From NCBI RefSeq assembly GCF_013004105.1, contig NZ_CP053085.1:2108001-2172000 (forward strand): 64,000 nt of DNA, in the 5' to 3' direction. Numbering within the stretch: position 1 is the stretch's first letter; each line of letters starts with the position of its first letter. The stretch is from Gemmatimonas groenlandica (lineage in GTDB: Bacteria > Gemmatimonadota > Gemmatimonadetes > Gemmatimonadales > Gemmatimonadaceae). The translations under genes were made by a program, and so were the position numbers. Positions 33,747 to 44,690 of the stretch are shown here, one piece after another. The notes beneath the pieces were generated by a model, which searched no databases, was not told the origin of the DNA, and saw only the letters and a program-made list of their open reading frames with translations.

Positions 33747-35135
33747 TCACACGCGGTAGCGCGGGTCCGGCTTGGGGAGTGCATCCCATTCGGCGCGCGC
33801 CTGCTCACTCCCAGCTCGGCCGAGCATGGCATAGGCGAAGTTCTTACCCAACTCCACACCCGGCTGATTGAAGGCGTTCACCTCGTACAGCACACCGGCG
33901 TAGGCGGTGGCCAGCGCGAAGGTCTGCATGAGCGCGCCCAGGTGAAACGCGTCGACCGTGTCGATGGCGAGCGTGGCGTTGAATCGTCCGCGGGCCGCCA
34001 GCGCCCCAGCCGTGGCGCGCTGCTCGATGTCGATGAGTTCACCGAGGGTGTGTCCAGCGAGATAGCTCAACTCGGGAATGTCGGCGTGACGTGTGGGAAT
34101 CATGCCGTCGCGCTCGCGCCCCTTCACCGTGATGAAGGTGACGGTCTTGTCGAGAGGGCCCTCCATGAACAGCTGCACTTGCGAATGCTGATCGGTGGCG
34201 CCGACGGCCGGCAGCGGCGTCGGCCCCACGGGTGTGCCGTCGCTGCGCAGCTTGCCCAGTGACTCGGCCCACAACTGCACGAACCAGAGCGCGAGGTCGC
34301 GCAGCGGATCGGCGTAGGGCATCAGCACCTGCACCGATCGTCCGTGGGCCGTGTCCGCGATGTGCTGCAGCACCGCGAAGGTGCCGGGTAAGTTCGTGGC
34401 AAGATCAGCGCTCGCGGCCCTCGTCATGACGTCGGCCGCACCAGCGAGGAGCGCCTTGACATCGATGCCTATCAGAGCCGCCGGGAGCATACCGACGGGC
34501 GACAGCACCGAGAATCGGCCACCCACATTCGGCGGCACCTCGAGCGTCGTGATGCCCTCGGCGCGAGCGATCTTGCGGAGCGCGCCAACCTCGGGATCGG
34601 TGATGAAGACGAGATGCTGACGTGCCGCGTCTTCTCCCACCGCGCGCGCCAGTGCCTCTCGCACGATGAGATACTGCGCCATCGTTTCCACCGTGCCGCC
34701 GGACTTCGAAATCACCAGCACGAGCGTGCGGGACAGATCGAGCCGGGCGAGCGTGGCGGCGATGGTGGCCGGGTCGACGTTGTCGAGCACGTGCAGGCGA
34801 GGGTGGCCGCCGCGGGCGTCCGCGCTGAGGGTATTCCACGCCGGCGGCCGAAGCGCGGTACGCAGCGCGATGGGGCCGAGCGCCGAACCGCCGATGCCCA
34901 GCAGCAACACGTCATCGAACCGGCCCCGCGTCTGCTCGGCAACGGCCAGCGTGGCGTCGCGCAACGCCTCGTTCACCGGGAGGGTGAGGAAGCCGAGTTC
35001 GGCCTGCATGGCGTGCACGTGCGCGTGCGCTTTGGCGAAAGCGTCGGACGCATCGGTGAGCTGCGCGGCCGTGATACCTGCGCCATGCGGCAGCGCCGCA
35101 CCCATCATGTTCGTGAAATCAAGCGACAACGACAT
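33747..35135 (-). CDS. pgi: Glucose-6-phosphate isomerase
   Basis: Interconverts glucose 6-phosphate and fructose 6-phosphate. The 462-residue protein has LLGIGGSALGPIALR, LVISKSGGTVETMAQYL (sugar-phosphate SIS motif), GGRFSVLSPVGMLPAAL and the C-terminal GVLYEVNAFNQPGVELGK. ATG 35135 (MSLSLDF) is preferred over a start 18 nt upstream. Length matches the short bacterial PGI form. It lies in the tal-pyk-MBL-pgi-fba series. The Lys near the end of the family active site is within PGVELGK. Confidence 0.93.
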   Translation of the reverse strand: MSLSLDFTNMMGAALPHGAGITAAQLTDASDAFAKAHAHVHAMQAELGFLTLPVNEALRDATLAVAEQTRGRFDDVLLLGIGGSALGPIALRTALRPPAWNTLSADARGGHPRLHVLDNVDPATIAATLARLDLSRTLVLVISKSGGTVETMAQYLIVREALARAVGEDAARQHLVFITDPEVGALRKIARAEGITTLEVPPNVGGRFSVLSPVGMLPAALIGIDVKALLAGAADVMTRAASADLATNLPGTFAVLQHIADTAHGRSVQVLMPYADPLRDLALWFVQLWAESLGKLRSDGTPVGPTPLPAVGATDQHSQVQLFMEGPLDKTVTFITVKGRERDGMIPTRHADIPELSYLAGHTLGELIDIEQRATAGALAARGRFNATLAIDTVDAFHLGALMQTFALATAYAGVLYEVNAFNQPGVELGKNFAYAMLGRAGSEQARAEWDALPKPDPRYRV

Positions 35136-35195
35136 GGCAAGACACTCCGACAACGCGTGAGAGCTATGACGAAACGAACGAAGCGTGTGACTGGC

Positions 35196-35987
35196 TTACG
35201 AACAGGTCACGACCAGACCGTCGTACGCGGGCTCGACACCGGCGGGCAACTCGGCGGCAAGCGCGGCGTGCGCGTTGTCGTGCGTGAGGTGCGTGAGCAG
35301 GGTGCGCTCCGCGCCGATCTCCTGCGCCACCGCCACGGCCTCGGCGATCGAGAGATGCGTGGGATGCGGATGGCGCAACAGGGCATTCAGCACCAGCACG
35401 CGTACGCCCGCGAGCGCGGTGCGCGCCGTGTCGGGCAACAGCTTGGCGTCGGTGATGTAGGCGATGTCGCCGACGCGGTACCCGACCACCGACGCGCGAC
35501 CGTGGGGCACCGCGATCGGCAGGACTTCGGTGTCCTTCACCGTGAACGGCACGCCAGCCTCAATCGGCATGAGCGTACCTTCCGGGCGTGTCGTGCCGGG
35601 TAACGGACGAAACTGCTCGTCCATGATATAGGGAAAGCGAGCGCGCAACGTGTGCAGCGTGGCCGCTTCCCCATACAGCGGCAGCGAGGTGGCGCGGCGG
35701 ATCGTGAACGCGCGCAGATCGTCGATCCCGTGAATGTGGTCGGCATGCTCGTGCGTGTACAACACGGCATCGATGTCGTCGATATCGGCCGCCACGAGCT
35801 GCAGGCGCAGTTCAGGCGGGGTATCGATGAGCAGTCGAGTGCCACTCGCGGTCTCGATCACGGCACCGCAGCGTGTGCGCTTGTCGCGCGGATCGGTGGA
35901 GCGGCAGACGACACAGCCGCAACCGATCTGCGGCACCCCGAAGCTGGTGCCGGTTCCCAGAAAGGTGAGGCGCGCGGATGCGGTCAC
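35196..35987 (-). CDS. MBL-fold metallo-hydrolase, PhnP-like
   Basis: Metallo-beta-lactamase fold hydrolase (263 residues). It begins LTFLGTGTSFGVPQIGCGC with CxCxxC (CGCVVC), a structural zinc site as in PhnP, then the active-site YTHEHADHIHGIDDLR, AVPHGRASVVGYRV, and a late metal His in LLTHLTHDN. PhnP-type enzymes cleave cyclic phosphate diesters, and other members act on lipoate or tRNA. The GTG start at 35987 lies 46 nt after pyk. The substrate is not predictable from sequence. Confidence 0.8.
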   Translation of the reverse strand: MTASARLTFLGTGTSFGVPQIGCGCVVCRSTDPRDKRTRCGAVIETASGTRLLIDTPPELRLQLVAADIDDIDAVLYTHEHADHIHGIDDLRAFTIRRATSLPLYGEAATLHTLRARFPYIMDEQFRPLPGTTRPEGTLMPIEAGVPFTVKDTEVLPIAVPHGRASVVGYRVGDIAYITDAKLLPDTARTALAGVRVLVLNALLRHPHPTHLSIAEAVAVAQEIGAERTLLTHLTHDNAHAALAAELPAGVEPAYDGLVVTCS

Positions 35988-36033
35988 CGATGTGTTCAGC
36001 GACCGTACCCTGGCGAGACTTCGACCAGTCGCA

Positions 36034-37525
<1,492 letters not shown>

Positions 37526-37539
<14 letters not shown>

Positions 37540-38686
37540 CAGCGGGTGCTCCGGTGGAAGACGCAGTGTTCGCGAGCGCGGCGCGCTTGCGATTCAAGCC
37601 AGACAACAGCGTGACGAACGAATGCTCGAACGAGGCCAGCCCTTCGGCCAGCAGCGTGTCGGTCACCGCCTGCACCGACACGCCCTGCGACTCGAGGGCC
37701 GACAAGACACGCTCGGCGTCGGCGACGTTTTCGGCGACTGAGGCGCGCACGTCGCCGTGATCGCGGAAGGCTTCGAGCGTGGCCGGCGGGAGCGTGTTCA
37801 CGGTGTTGGTGCCGATCAACTCCTCGACGTAGATCACGTCACGGTAGGCCGGGTTCTTGGTGCTCGTGCTGGCCCACAGCGGACGCTGCACCTGCGCGCC
37901 GTGCGCGGCAAGCGCGGCCCACCGTGGGCTGGAGAAGCTGGCCGTGAACAGCCGGTAGGCGAGCTTCGCATTGGCGATGGCGGCGCGCCCCTGCAGCGCG
38001 TTGAACGTGTCGGCGGCGGCGGGATTGGCGGCCGCCATGCCGGCGAGCTGCTTGTCGATGGCGGAGTCGACGCGGCTGATGAAGAAGCTGGCGACCGACG
38101 CGATGCGCGCGACCGGCTGACCGGCGGCGGCGCGGTCTTCGAGACCAGCGATGAAGGCTTCGATGACACGGGCGTGCGCGTCGATCGAGAAGAGTAGCGT
38201 GACGTTGACGTTGATGCCGTCGGCGATGAGCTGGCGGATGGCTTCGGCGCCTTCGTGGGTGCCAGGCACCTTGATCATCAGATTGGGACGATCGACGATC
38301 TGCCAGAGGCGTCGGGCTTCGGCCACGGTGCCGTGGGTGTCGCGCGCCAGATCCGGAGAGACTTCGAGCGACACATAGCCGTCGATGGCATCGGTCTGCT
38401 CGTACACGATGCGGAAGGCGTCACAGGCATCACGCACGTCGGTCGTAGCAACCACTTCGAAGGCCTCGCGATCCGAGCGGGACCCGTCGAGCGTCGCGAG
38501 CTGCGCATCGTACGCGGCTCCCTCGGCGAGGGCCTTCTCGAAGATCGTTGGGTTCGAGGTCTGCCCGGTGAGTGCGTCCTCGCGGATTCGGCGCGACAAA
38601 TCGCCGTTCGAGAGCATGGCCCGATCGATATAGTCGAGCCAGAGCGACTGCCCGGCCGCGTGCAGAGCGTGGAGACGAGTAGACAT
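37526..38686 (-). CDS. tal: Transaldolase
   Basis: Pentose phosphate enzyme moving a three-carbon unit from sedoheptulose 7-phosphate to glyceraldehyde 3-phosphate. The 386-residue form is the longer bacterial type, with SLWLDYIDRAML, GQTSNPTIFEKA, VSLEVSPDLA, the Schiff-base Lys in NLMIKVPGTHEG, NVTLLFS and ASVASFFISRVD. ATG 38686 (MSTRLHALHAAGQ) is chosen over a start 36 nt upstream. It heads the central carbon cluster; in some phyla tal and pgi are fused, whereas here they are separate but close. Confidence 0.93.
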
Positions 38687-38889
38687 GGTATTGGATGAGG
38701 CGCGAACAAAGTGTGACCGCACAACCTTTCATGGTAATGTGCTACACCGCTCCCCGGCGAGGCCGCGCGGTGCCGGATTATGGATCGTCACGATTTCGTG
38801 TGCCTGATCGTGTGCCCGCGGTCGCATTCCCGCTTTTAGAATGCGCATTTTCATGAAACACTGCTCACCTCTGGTCGTATTCGTCCGGA

Positions 38890-40395
38890 GTGCTCGACCA
38901 CCCTCTTCCCGACACTGTGCGCTGCTTCGCCTTCCATCACCTGCTTCCGCCCCTCCGGCGCGAGGCGCCGCTATTCCTGCTGGCCGCCGCCCTGCTCGGG
39001 GCATGCCGTGGTGCGGTCGCGCCTTCTGCGCAACCTCCGGTGCCAAGTCGGTCCGTAGCGACCTCGACGACGCTCGGGGCCATGCCCGCGGCCTGTGGGC
39101 CGGTGGCGGGAGCCGTGTCCGCGTCACTGGCCTCGACTCCGGTGACCAACCCGCTCGTGACCTTCGACAGCGCCTGGAGCATTATCGGGCGCACCCATTG
39201 GGACACGACCTACAACGGGGTAAACTGGGCGGCCCTTCGGGCGGAGCTGCGACCGAAAGCGGCGGCCGCCACGACGACCGGCGAGTTGCGGGCAGTGCTT
39301 TCCGACATGGTCGCCCGCCTCAAACAGTCGCACTTTTCGATCATCCCGCGCGAGATCGCCGACGCATCTGGGAGTGGCTCAGGGAGCGGCGCGAACTCCG
39401 CTCCAGACCATAGCGGTTCCATCGGCGCCGAGGTGCGGTATCTCGACGGTACGATCGTGATTGCGCAGATCGATCGCGACGGTCCGGCGGCCCGGGCGGG
39501 CGTGCGTACTGGCTGGCGGGTGCAGTCGGTGAATGGGTGCCCGATGTCCGCGCGACTGTCCCGCATGCCGAAAGAGCCCGACGCGCGCCGTGAGGCACTC
39601 ACCGCCTACGCCATTGCCACTCAGGCTTTGGCTGGCGCCGTGGGCGACAGCGCGACGGTGGTTTTCGCCGACGAGCGCGGACGTGAGCGGACGGTCCGCG
39701 TGGCGCGCGCTCCGGAGCCTGGGGCGGTCGCGAAGTTCGGCAATCTGCCCGCCATGAACGCCCAGCTCTCGTTCGACCGGGTGACGTCGGCCGGCAAGAC
39801 CGTCGGCATCATCCGGTTCAACATCTGGATGCCGATTCTGTCGCCCCAGTTCGACGCGGCGGTCGATGCGCTGCGCGACGCCGACGCCATCGTGCTGGAC
39901 GTCCGGGGCAACTTCGGCGGTGTGGGTGGCATGTCGATGGGCATTGCCGGCCATTTCCTCGACAGCACGCGGACGATCGGCACGATGATCCAGCGGGGGG
40001 CTACGCTCAAGTTCGTGGCGAATCCGCGCCGGGTGAACACGCGTGCGCAGGGTGTGTCGCCGTACGCGGGCCCACTGGCGATCGTGGTGGACGAACTGTC
40101 CATCAGCACGACCGAGATCTTTGCCGGCGGCATGCAGGCGCTCGGCCGCGCGCAGGTGTTCGGGGTACAAACGTCGGGTCAAGCGCTGCCCTCGGTGCCC
40201 GAGCGGCTGCCGAACGGCGACATCTTGTATCACGCGATTGCCGACTTTGTAAACCCGTTCGGCAAGCCGCTGGAAGGGGCGGGCGTGACTCCCGACCGGG
40301 TGGTTCCGCTCACCCGCCAGTCGTTGCTGGCAGGGCGCGATCCGGCGCTGGATGCGGCGATCGCGTGGGCGGTTTCGCAGAAGGTGAGACAGTAA
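38890..40395 (+). CDS. S41-family peptidase-like lipoprotein
   Basis: Exported 501-residue protein with a signal ending in the lipobox LLGAC (Cys about 39). It has a tail-specific protease-like layout: an N-terminal helical part, a degenerate PDZ-like section (IVIAQIDRDGPAARAGVRTGWRVQSVNG, here GPAARAGVRTGWRVQSVNG), and the S41 core with DAIVLDVRGNFGG and the catalytic-Ser segment DELSISTTEIFAGG. The later motif where C-terminal processing proteases carry a Lys reads GVQTSGQALP instead, so activity needs another base or is lost. The start is GTG 38890. Confidence 0.8.
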   Translation: MLDHPLPDTVRCFAFHHLLPPLRREAPLFLLAAALLGACRGAVAPSAQPPVPSRSVATSTTLGAMPAACGPVAGAVSASLASTPVTNPLVTFDSAWSIIGRTHWDTTYNGVNWAALRAELRPKAAAATTTGELRAVLSDMVARLKQSHFSIIPREIADASGSGSGSGANSAPDHSGSIGAEVRYLDGTIVIAQIDRDGPAARAGVRTGWRVQSVNGCPMSARLSRMPKEPDARREALTAYAIATQALAGAVGDSATVVFADERGRERTVRVARAPEPGAVAKFGNLPAMNAQLSFDRVTSAGKTVGIIRFNIWMPILSPQFDAAVDALRDADAIVLDVRGNFGGVGGMSMGIAGHFLDSTRTIGTMIQRGATLKFVANPRRVNTRAQGVSPYAGPLAIVVDELSISTTEIFAGGMQALGRAQVFGVQTSGQALPSVPERLPNGDILYHAIADFVNPFGKPLEGAGVTPDRVVPLTRQSLLAGRDPALDAAIAWAVSQKVRQ

Positions 40396-40409
40396 CGGCG
40401 AAGTAGGCC

Positions 40410-40451
40410 GTAGGGAGTAGGGAGTAGGGAGTAGGGAGTACAGAGTACGGA
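40410..40451 (+). repeat. Tandem heptamer GTAGGGA
   Basis: Four exact GTAGGGA units (40410-40437) followed by the degenerate GTACAGA and GTACGGA, starting 15 nt after the S41 stop. The array looks like the heptanucleotide repeats known from other GC-rich or cyanobacterial genomes. A related pair occurs at 12699-12724. Confidence 0.85.
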
Positions 40452-40543
40452 GAAGGGCGTGTTAGAGTAGGGCGTGCAGCGTTGTTGCTTTTGTTGGACT
40501 CATCCAGTTCGCTTTCCACCTCCCGCGTTTGGAGATGCGTGAC

Positions 40544-41299
40544 ATGAAGACTGTACGTTCGTTTGCGGTCGCTGCGGCGGCCCTGGTGTTATCGTCAGCC
40601 TCGCTGTCGGCGCAGGCTGTGCCGTCGGCCACCGAGGTGCTCGCGAAGTACGTGGCCGCCATCGGTGGCAAGGACGCGATCATGAAGATCACGTCGCTCA
40701 AGCAGACATCGACGATGCAGGTGCCGGCGGTGGGTTTGACCGCCGAGGTCGAGGCGTATCAGGCGGCGCCGAACAAGATGGCCACGAAGAGCACGATCCC
40801 GGGCGTTGGCGAAATGCTGCAGGGCACGAATGGCGTGGTGGCTTGGGATGCGAATCCCATGCAGGGGCCGCGCTTGCTGGCGGACAAGGAACTGGCCCAG
40901 ACGCTCGAAGGCGCCGACTTCTACGGCAACATGCTGTACCCGGTGGACCGCTTCTCGAAGCTGGAGAATCTCGGCGTCGCCGACTTCAATGGCGAGAAGA
41001 GCTACAAGATCAAGCTCGTCCGCAAGGATTCGGGGCGCGAGACCACGCAGTATTTCTCGGTCGCGACGGGGCTCATCGTAGGCGCGGAAACGGTGCAGGA
41101 GTCGCAGATGGGGACGATGCAGGTATCGTCCACGCTTTCCGACTACAAGGAATTCGGCGGCGTGAAGTTCCCGACGAAGACCGAAGTGAACATGGGTGCC
41201 AACAAGTTGATCATGACGATCACCAACGTGGTGATCAACGGGGCGCCGGCGGCGGCGTTCGAGATCCCTGATGCCGTCAAGCCGTTGATCAAGAAGTGA
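40544..41299 (+). CDS. LolA-like exported protein
   Basis: Periplasmic 251-residue protein with a signal peptide (about 1-22, ending SLSAQA). The mature part is mostly beta: repeated 8-12 residue strands such as MQVPAVGLTAEVEAYQ, KSYKIKLVRKDSG and TQYFSVATGLIVGAETV, the pattern of the LolA/LppX/outer membrane lipoprotein-sorting family. AAIGGKDAIMKITSLKQTST is a common opening in that group. The ATG at 40544 (MKTVRS) is chosen because it starts the signal peptide; GGAG lies about 10 nt upstream. It may bind lipid or lipoprotein; no partner is known. It is separated from the T2SS operon by a promoter. Confidence 0.7.
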   Translation: MKTVRSFAVAAAALVLSSASLSAQAVPSATEVLAKYVAAIGGKDAIMKITSLKQTSTMQVPAVGLTAEVEAYQAAPNKMATKSTIPGVGEMLQGTNGVVAWDANPMQGPRLLADKELAQTLEGADFYGNMLYPVDRFSKLENLGVADFNGEKSYKIKLVRKDSGRETTQYFSVATGLIVGAETVQESQMGTMQVSSTLSDYKEFGGVKFPTKTEVNMGANKLIMTITNVVINGAPAAAFEIPDAVKPLIKK

Positions 41300-41328
41300 C
41301 GGTGCGCGCCCGGGGGAGGTCCTTTTTG

Positions 41329-41356
41329 TTGACTTCCCCCGATCGCCTCCGAGATT
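41329..41356 (+). promoter_or_regulatory. Promoter of the T2SS operon
   Basis: TTGACT (41329-41334), a 16-nt spacer and GAGATT (41351-41356) stand just before the GTG of the first pseudopilin gene, with 8 nt between. This is the best -35/-10 pair near the operon, and transcription would start at or within a nucleotide or two of the start codon. Confidence 0.6.
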
Positions 41357-41364
41357 GAGGCACT

Positions 41365-41796
41365 GTGTGTGCCCAGCTGCCCCATCCCCGAGCGGGACTG
41401 ACATTGCTCGAACTCTTGGTCGTGCTCGTGATTCTCGCGATCACCACGGCCATTGTGCCGTTGGCGTGGCGGTCGCCGCGCGCCACCGATGAGAGCGCGC
41501 TCGACCGGCTGACCCAGTCGGCGCGGCGTGAAGCCATCCGTCGCGGCGAAGAATTGCGTCTGCGCGTGGACCTCGATGGCGCGTGGGTACTGGCGGCACG
41601 TGAGGGCACCGACGTTCTCGAGACGGGGCGGATCGCCGCGCCCTCGGCAGCGATAGCGCTTCGGGTCGATGCTCTGGGCACCTGTCGCCCCGGTAGCGAC
41701 ATGGCCGCCATCGGCGACGCGCCATCCGGCGTATCGTTCGACATGCTCAGCTGCCGCTTCCTCCCGCTGGCCGCTTCCGCGGCATCGACGCCGTGA
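41365..41796 (+). CDS. gspH: Minor pseudopilin, GspH-like
   Basis: First gene of the T2SS operon. The 143-residue product has a prepilin leader ending in Gly before LTLLELLVVLVILAI, the helix that enters the pseudopilus, with Glu at +5. The globular part is small and has two cysteines (CRPGS, LSCRF). The GspH/FimT fold is suggested by length and position before gspI. The GTG start at 41365 has no Shine-Dalgarno. It cannot be gspG: it lacks the Asp/Gly-rich calcium loop typical of the major pseudopilin. Confidence 0.75.
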   Translation: MCAQLPHPRAGLTLLELLVVLVILAITTAIVPLAWRSPRATDESALDRLTQSARREAIRRGEELRLRVDLDGAWVLAAREGTDVLETGRIAAPSAAIALRVDALGTCRPGSDMAAIGDAPSGVSFDMLSCRFLPLAASAASTP

Positions 41797-42086
41797 CGTT
41801 GCTCGAGTCGATCATCGCCAGCCTGCTGCTCGCGGTCACCGCCGTGGTCTGTCTCGATGCGACCCGTGGTGCCGCGGCCCTGCAGCGGAAGAGCGCCGAC
41901 TGGACACAGGCGGTGGCGCGAGCGGAGGCTGAACTGGCGACGGTGAGCAGTGGCGGCCTCCCGTCCAGCACGACGCGCGTGACGCGCCGTCCATGGCGCG
42001 ATGGCCTGGAGCTGCTCGAGATCGATATGCCGATGGCGGACGGAGCGAGCTTCCGGCTCACGCGCCTTGTGGAACGCGCGCCATGA
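41793..42086 (+). CDS. gspI: Minor pseudopilin, GspI-like
   Basis: Short pseudopilin (97 residues). The N terminus VTLLESIIASLLLAVTAVV is the hydrophobic helix, with Glu5 and almost no leader. No Gly cleavage site precedes it in this frame, so the GTG start at 41793 makes a leaderless pseudopilin or the true start lies elsewhere. The C-terminal part is beta-like and short. It overlaps gspH and gspJ by 4 nt each (GTGA and ATGA). Confidence 0.7.
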   Translation: MTLLESIIASLLLAVTAVVCLDATRGAAALQRKSADWTQAVARAEAELATVSSGGLPSSTTRVTRRPWRDGLELLEIDMPMADGASFRLTRLVERAP

Positions 42087-42703
42087 TGCGCTCGCAGGTG
42101 CGCTCGCAGATGCGCTCGCGCCGCGGCTTCACGCTGCTCGAAGTGATCGTGGCAATCACGGTGACGGGCCTCTCGTTGACCACGGCCGGTATGGCGTTAT
42201 CTGCCGCCCGCAATACGGCCGCCCGTATCCAGGCGCACGAGGCGCGTACCGAAGCGGACAGTCGCGTGCGAGCCCTGCTCACCGATATGCTGCGCCACGC
42301 GCCGCTGTCCGAACAGGTCGACGACCCCTTGCTCGTGGTCGATCGCGCGAGCGGTTCGCCGGTGCTTCGCTTTCTCTCCACGGGCGTTCGTGAGCCGTAC
42401 GGCACCGGTGCCGTGTGGCAGGTCGAGGTCGCCCTGCGCGACTCGACGCTCGTGGTGCGCGCGACACCGACGGGACGTGATGTTGGCGCGTCACCGCTCG
42501 TCGCGACGCTATCGCCCGTGACGCAGTGGGATGTGCGGCTGCTCGAACATGGCACGGCGATGTCATCACCGTCGTGGCGCCCCGACTGGCCGATCGCACA
42601 GGACCGCCCCCGCGCCATCGAACTCGCGTGGAGCCGCGCGTCCGACCGTAGCGCCATGCCACTGCGCGTCGTGCTCGCTCCCTTGGATCGGCCGCGGTTA
42701 TGA
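42083..42703 (+). CDS. gspJ: Minor pseudopilin, GspJ-like
   Basis: 206-residue pseudopilin with a basic leader and the prepilin motif RRGFTLLEVIVAITV; cleavage after Gly. The N terminus is encoded by three 12-nt repeats, giving MRSQVRSQMRSR with two ATGs and a GTG in frame, so the exact start is uncertain. GspJ is the pseudopilin tip partner of GspI and GspK. It overlaps the gspI stop as ATGATG. Confidence 0.75.
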   Translation: MMRSQVRSQMRSRRGFTLLEVIVAITVTGLSLTTAGMALSAARNTAARIQAHEARTEADSRVRALLTDMLRHAPLSEQVDDPLLVVDRASGSPVLRFLSTGVREPYGTGAVWQVEVALRDSTLVVRATPTGRDVGASPLVATLSPVTQWDVRLLEHGTAMSSPSWRPDWPIAQDRPRAIELAWSRASDRSAMPLRVVLAPLDRPRL

Positions 42704-43557
42704 GCACCGCCCGGAATCATCGGGGGCGCCGCGGGGCGGCGCTGGTGGTGGCACTGGTCACGATTGCGGTGTTGGCCAGCGTTACGGCCATCGCGAGCAG
42801 CCAGGCACGGCGGGCCGCGTCGGTCGTCGACAATCGACGTTCACAGATGACGGCGCGAGCCATGGCGGAGAGCGGCGTGCTCGCCGCACGCGCGCAGATC
42901 GAAGCGAGCCTCCGTAACGCGGGCGCAGATTCGGCGCAGGTCGATCGGGTGTTCGACGCACTGACCACCGATGGCGCATCCGCGAGGCAGGACACCGTCG
43001 GCGACGGCGTGTTCGCGACGATCGTGGTCGACGTCAGTGCGCGGCTCGACGTGAACACAGCGGGCGCGGACGGTCTGCAGCAACTGTTGGCGACGGTGGC
43101 TCCACCTAGCGAGGCCCGCCGGGTGGCGGACGCCATCGAGGCGCACGTACGCGGCGATGACGTCGAGTCGACGGGCGAGAACCGGGATGCGATCCAGCAG
43201 CGCCGCCAACGTGATTCGGTGGCCGCTGTGATGCTCGGCCGAGCGCCGACGTCACGCGTCATGCAGCCGTTCACGTCGCTCGACGAACTGCTCACAGTGC
43301 CCGGTATGCAGGGCGCGTGGCTCGACGCGCTGGCCGCCGATCTCACGGTCGATGGTGACGGCCGAGTGAATCGCCGCTCCGCCTCACGCCGGGTGCTCGC
43401 GGCCGCCACCGGGACGCTGGTCGATCGGCCGTCCCGACTGTTGGTGGTCTCGCGCGGCTGGCGTCGCGATCATGTACTGACCCGCGAGATTCAGGCGGTC
43501 TTCGACGTGAGCGGCGCGGAACTCCGATTGGTGCGGTGGCGGGAGCAGGATCGATGA
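42700..43557 (+). CDS. gspK: Minor pseudopilin, GspK-like
   Basis: Large tip pseudopilin (285 residues). The N-terminal RRGAALVVALVTIAVLASV is the helix, without the Glu5 of other pseudopilins, the hallmark of GspK. The globular domain includes LDVNTAGADGLQQLL, a helix-hairpin-helix-like stretch typical of GspK, and FTSLDELLTVPGM. The start ATG 42700 overlaps gspJ by 4 nt. Confidence 0.85.
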   Translation: MSTARNHRGRRGAALVVALVTIAVLASVTAIASSQARRAASVVDNRRSQMTARAMAESGVLAARAQIEASLRNAGADSAQVDRVFDALTTDGASARQDTVGDGVFATIVVDVSARLDVNTAGADGLQQLLATVAPPSEARRVADAIEAHVRGDDVESTGENRDAIQQRRQRDSVAAVMLGRAPTSRVMQPFTSLDELLTVPGMQGAWLDALAADLTVDGDGRVNRRSASRRVLAAATGTLVDRPSRLLVVSRGWRRDHVLTREIQAVFDVSGAELRLVRWREQDR

Positions 43558-44690
43558 GCCGCCCCCTGTGCCTGCTGCTGGACGGCGAATTCGTGTCCGC
43601 GCTGCCTCGTGACGGGGCAGCCACGGCGACTCGCGTGGCGTGGCGCCCCGAGGCACCGTTGCCGATGGTCGAGTCGCTGCGTTCGGCGTTTGGCGCACCC
43701 ACGGGACTTGTCGTCATCGTCGGACTCGCATTTCTGGAGATCGCCGAACCACAGCTACCGCCGGTGCCGAACGACGCGCGCGTGCGAATGCTGCAGCGAG
43801 ACAGCGACCGCTATTTCGCACTGCGCGAGCCGGCGGCGGTGGCCACTGACGGAAGCGTCGCCTTTGCCATGTCGAGCGCGCTGCTGACCTCGTGGCTGGA
43901 CGCACTATCGGCCTGGAGCCCGGTGCGCGCGGTCGTGACGGTGGCGGCGGCCGCCGCACTTGGCGGTCATGACGGCCGATGGACGGCAGATGCGGGCGAT
44001 GGGTCGACGGGTCAGCTCACGATTCGCGAGGGGCGAGTGCAGAGCGCCCGACGCCTGCGTGGCGGTGGTGACGCGGCTGAGCGTCCACTGACGATCGCCG
44101 AGTTGACTGGGGGTGCGTGGCGGGCCGCAGCGGGGACGCTGGACCTGCAGCTGCTTGATTCGGCCATGCGCGAACGTGCGCAGCGGCAGCGCGCGCGACG
44201 TTGGTGGCAGTCAGCCGTATTTGCCGCGGCAGCGCTGGTGCTGTTGGCGTGGAGCGTCGACCGCTGGCGCGAACGGCAGCTGGTCGCGCTCCAGCAGGAG
44301 GCACAGACGCTGGAACAGTCCACGGCCGGTGCGCGGGCGGCGCAGCAGCGACTGCTGCGCGCGCAGGGTGAACAGACGGCGATTGCCGCCGCGGATCGTC
44401 GTGCCGTGCTCGCCGACGCACCACCAGCGGTGCTGGCGAGGCTGGGCGAGCTCCTCCCGCGCGATGCGTTCATCCAGCGCCTCGAGTGGAACGGCACCGA
44501 GTGGCGCATCGACGGGAGCGCGAACGACGCCGCGGCCTTGGTACCGCTGCTCGATGCCGATGCGCAGCTCGTCGGCGTACGCGCGGCTGCCCCGAGCATG
44601 CGCTTCCTCGAGAACGGCCGCTCACGCAGCTCGTTCTCGATCGTCTTCCAGACGCTCGGCGCGCCGGCCCCGACGCGAGGTGGCCAATGA
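43554..44690 (+). CDS. gspL: GspL-like inner membrane assembly protein
   Basis: 378-residue protein with a cytoplasmic actin-like N-terminal half (about 1-220), one transmembrane helix (about 222-240, VFAAAALVLLAWSV) and a periplasmic C-terminal ferredoxin-like part. Gspl links the ATPase GspE to the membrane platform. Domain identity rests on layout and operon position, since the N-terminal sequence is divergent. ATG 43554 overlaps gspK by 4 nt. Confidence 0.7.
   Translation: MSRPLCLLLDGEFVSALPRDGAATATRVAWRPEAPLPMVESLRSAFGAPTGLVVIVGLAFLEIAEPQLPPVPNDARVRMLQRDSDRYFALREPAAVATDGSVAFAMSSALLTSWLDALSAWSPVRAVVTVAAAAALGGHDGRWTADAGDGSTGQLTIREGRVQSARRLRGGGDAAERPLTIAELTGGAWRAAAGTLDLQLLDSAMRERAQRQRARRWWQSAVFAAAALVLLAWSVDRWRERQLVALQQEAQTLEQSTAGARAAQQRLLRAQGEQTAIAAADRRAVLADAPPAVLARLGELLPRDAFIQRLEWNGTEWRIDGSANDAAALVPLLDADAQLVGVRAAAPSMRFLENGRSRSSFSIVFQTLGAPAPTRGGQ

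Noticed and set aside
40410-40451. Minisatellite within a gene
   Set aside because: The heptamer lies after the S41 stop; the minus-strand ORF reading PYSLLPTAY-type repeats through it is a product of the array, not a gene.
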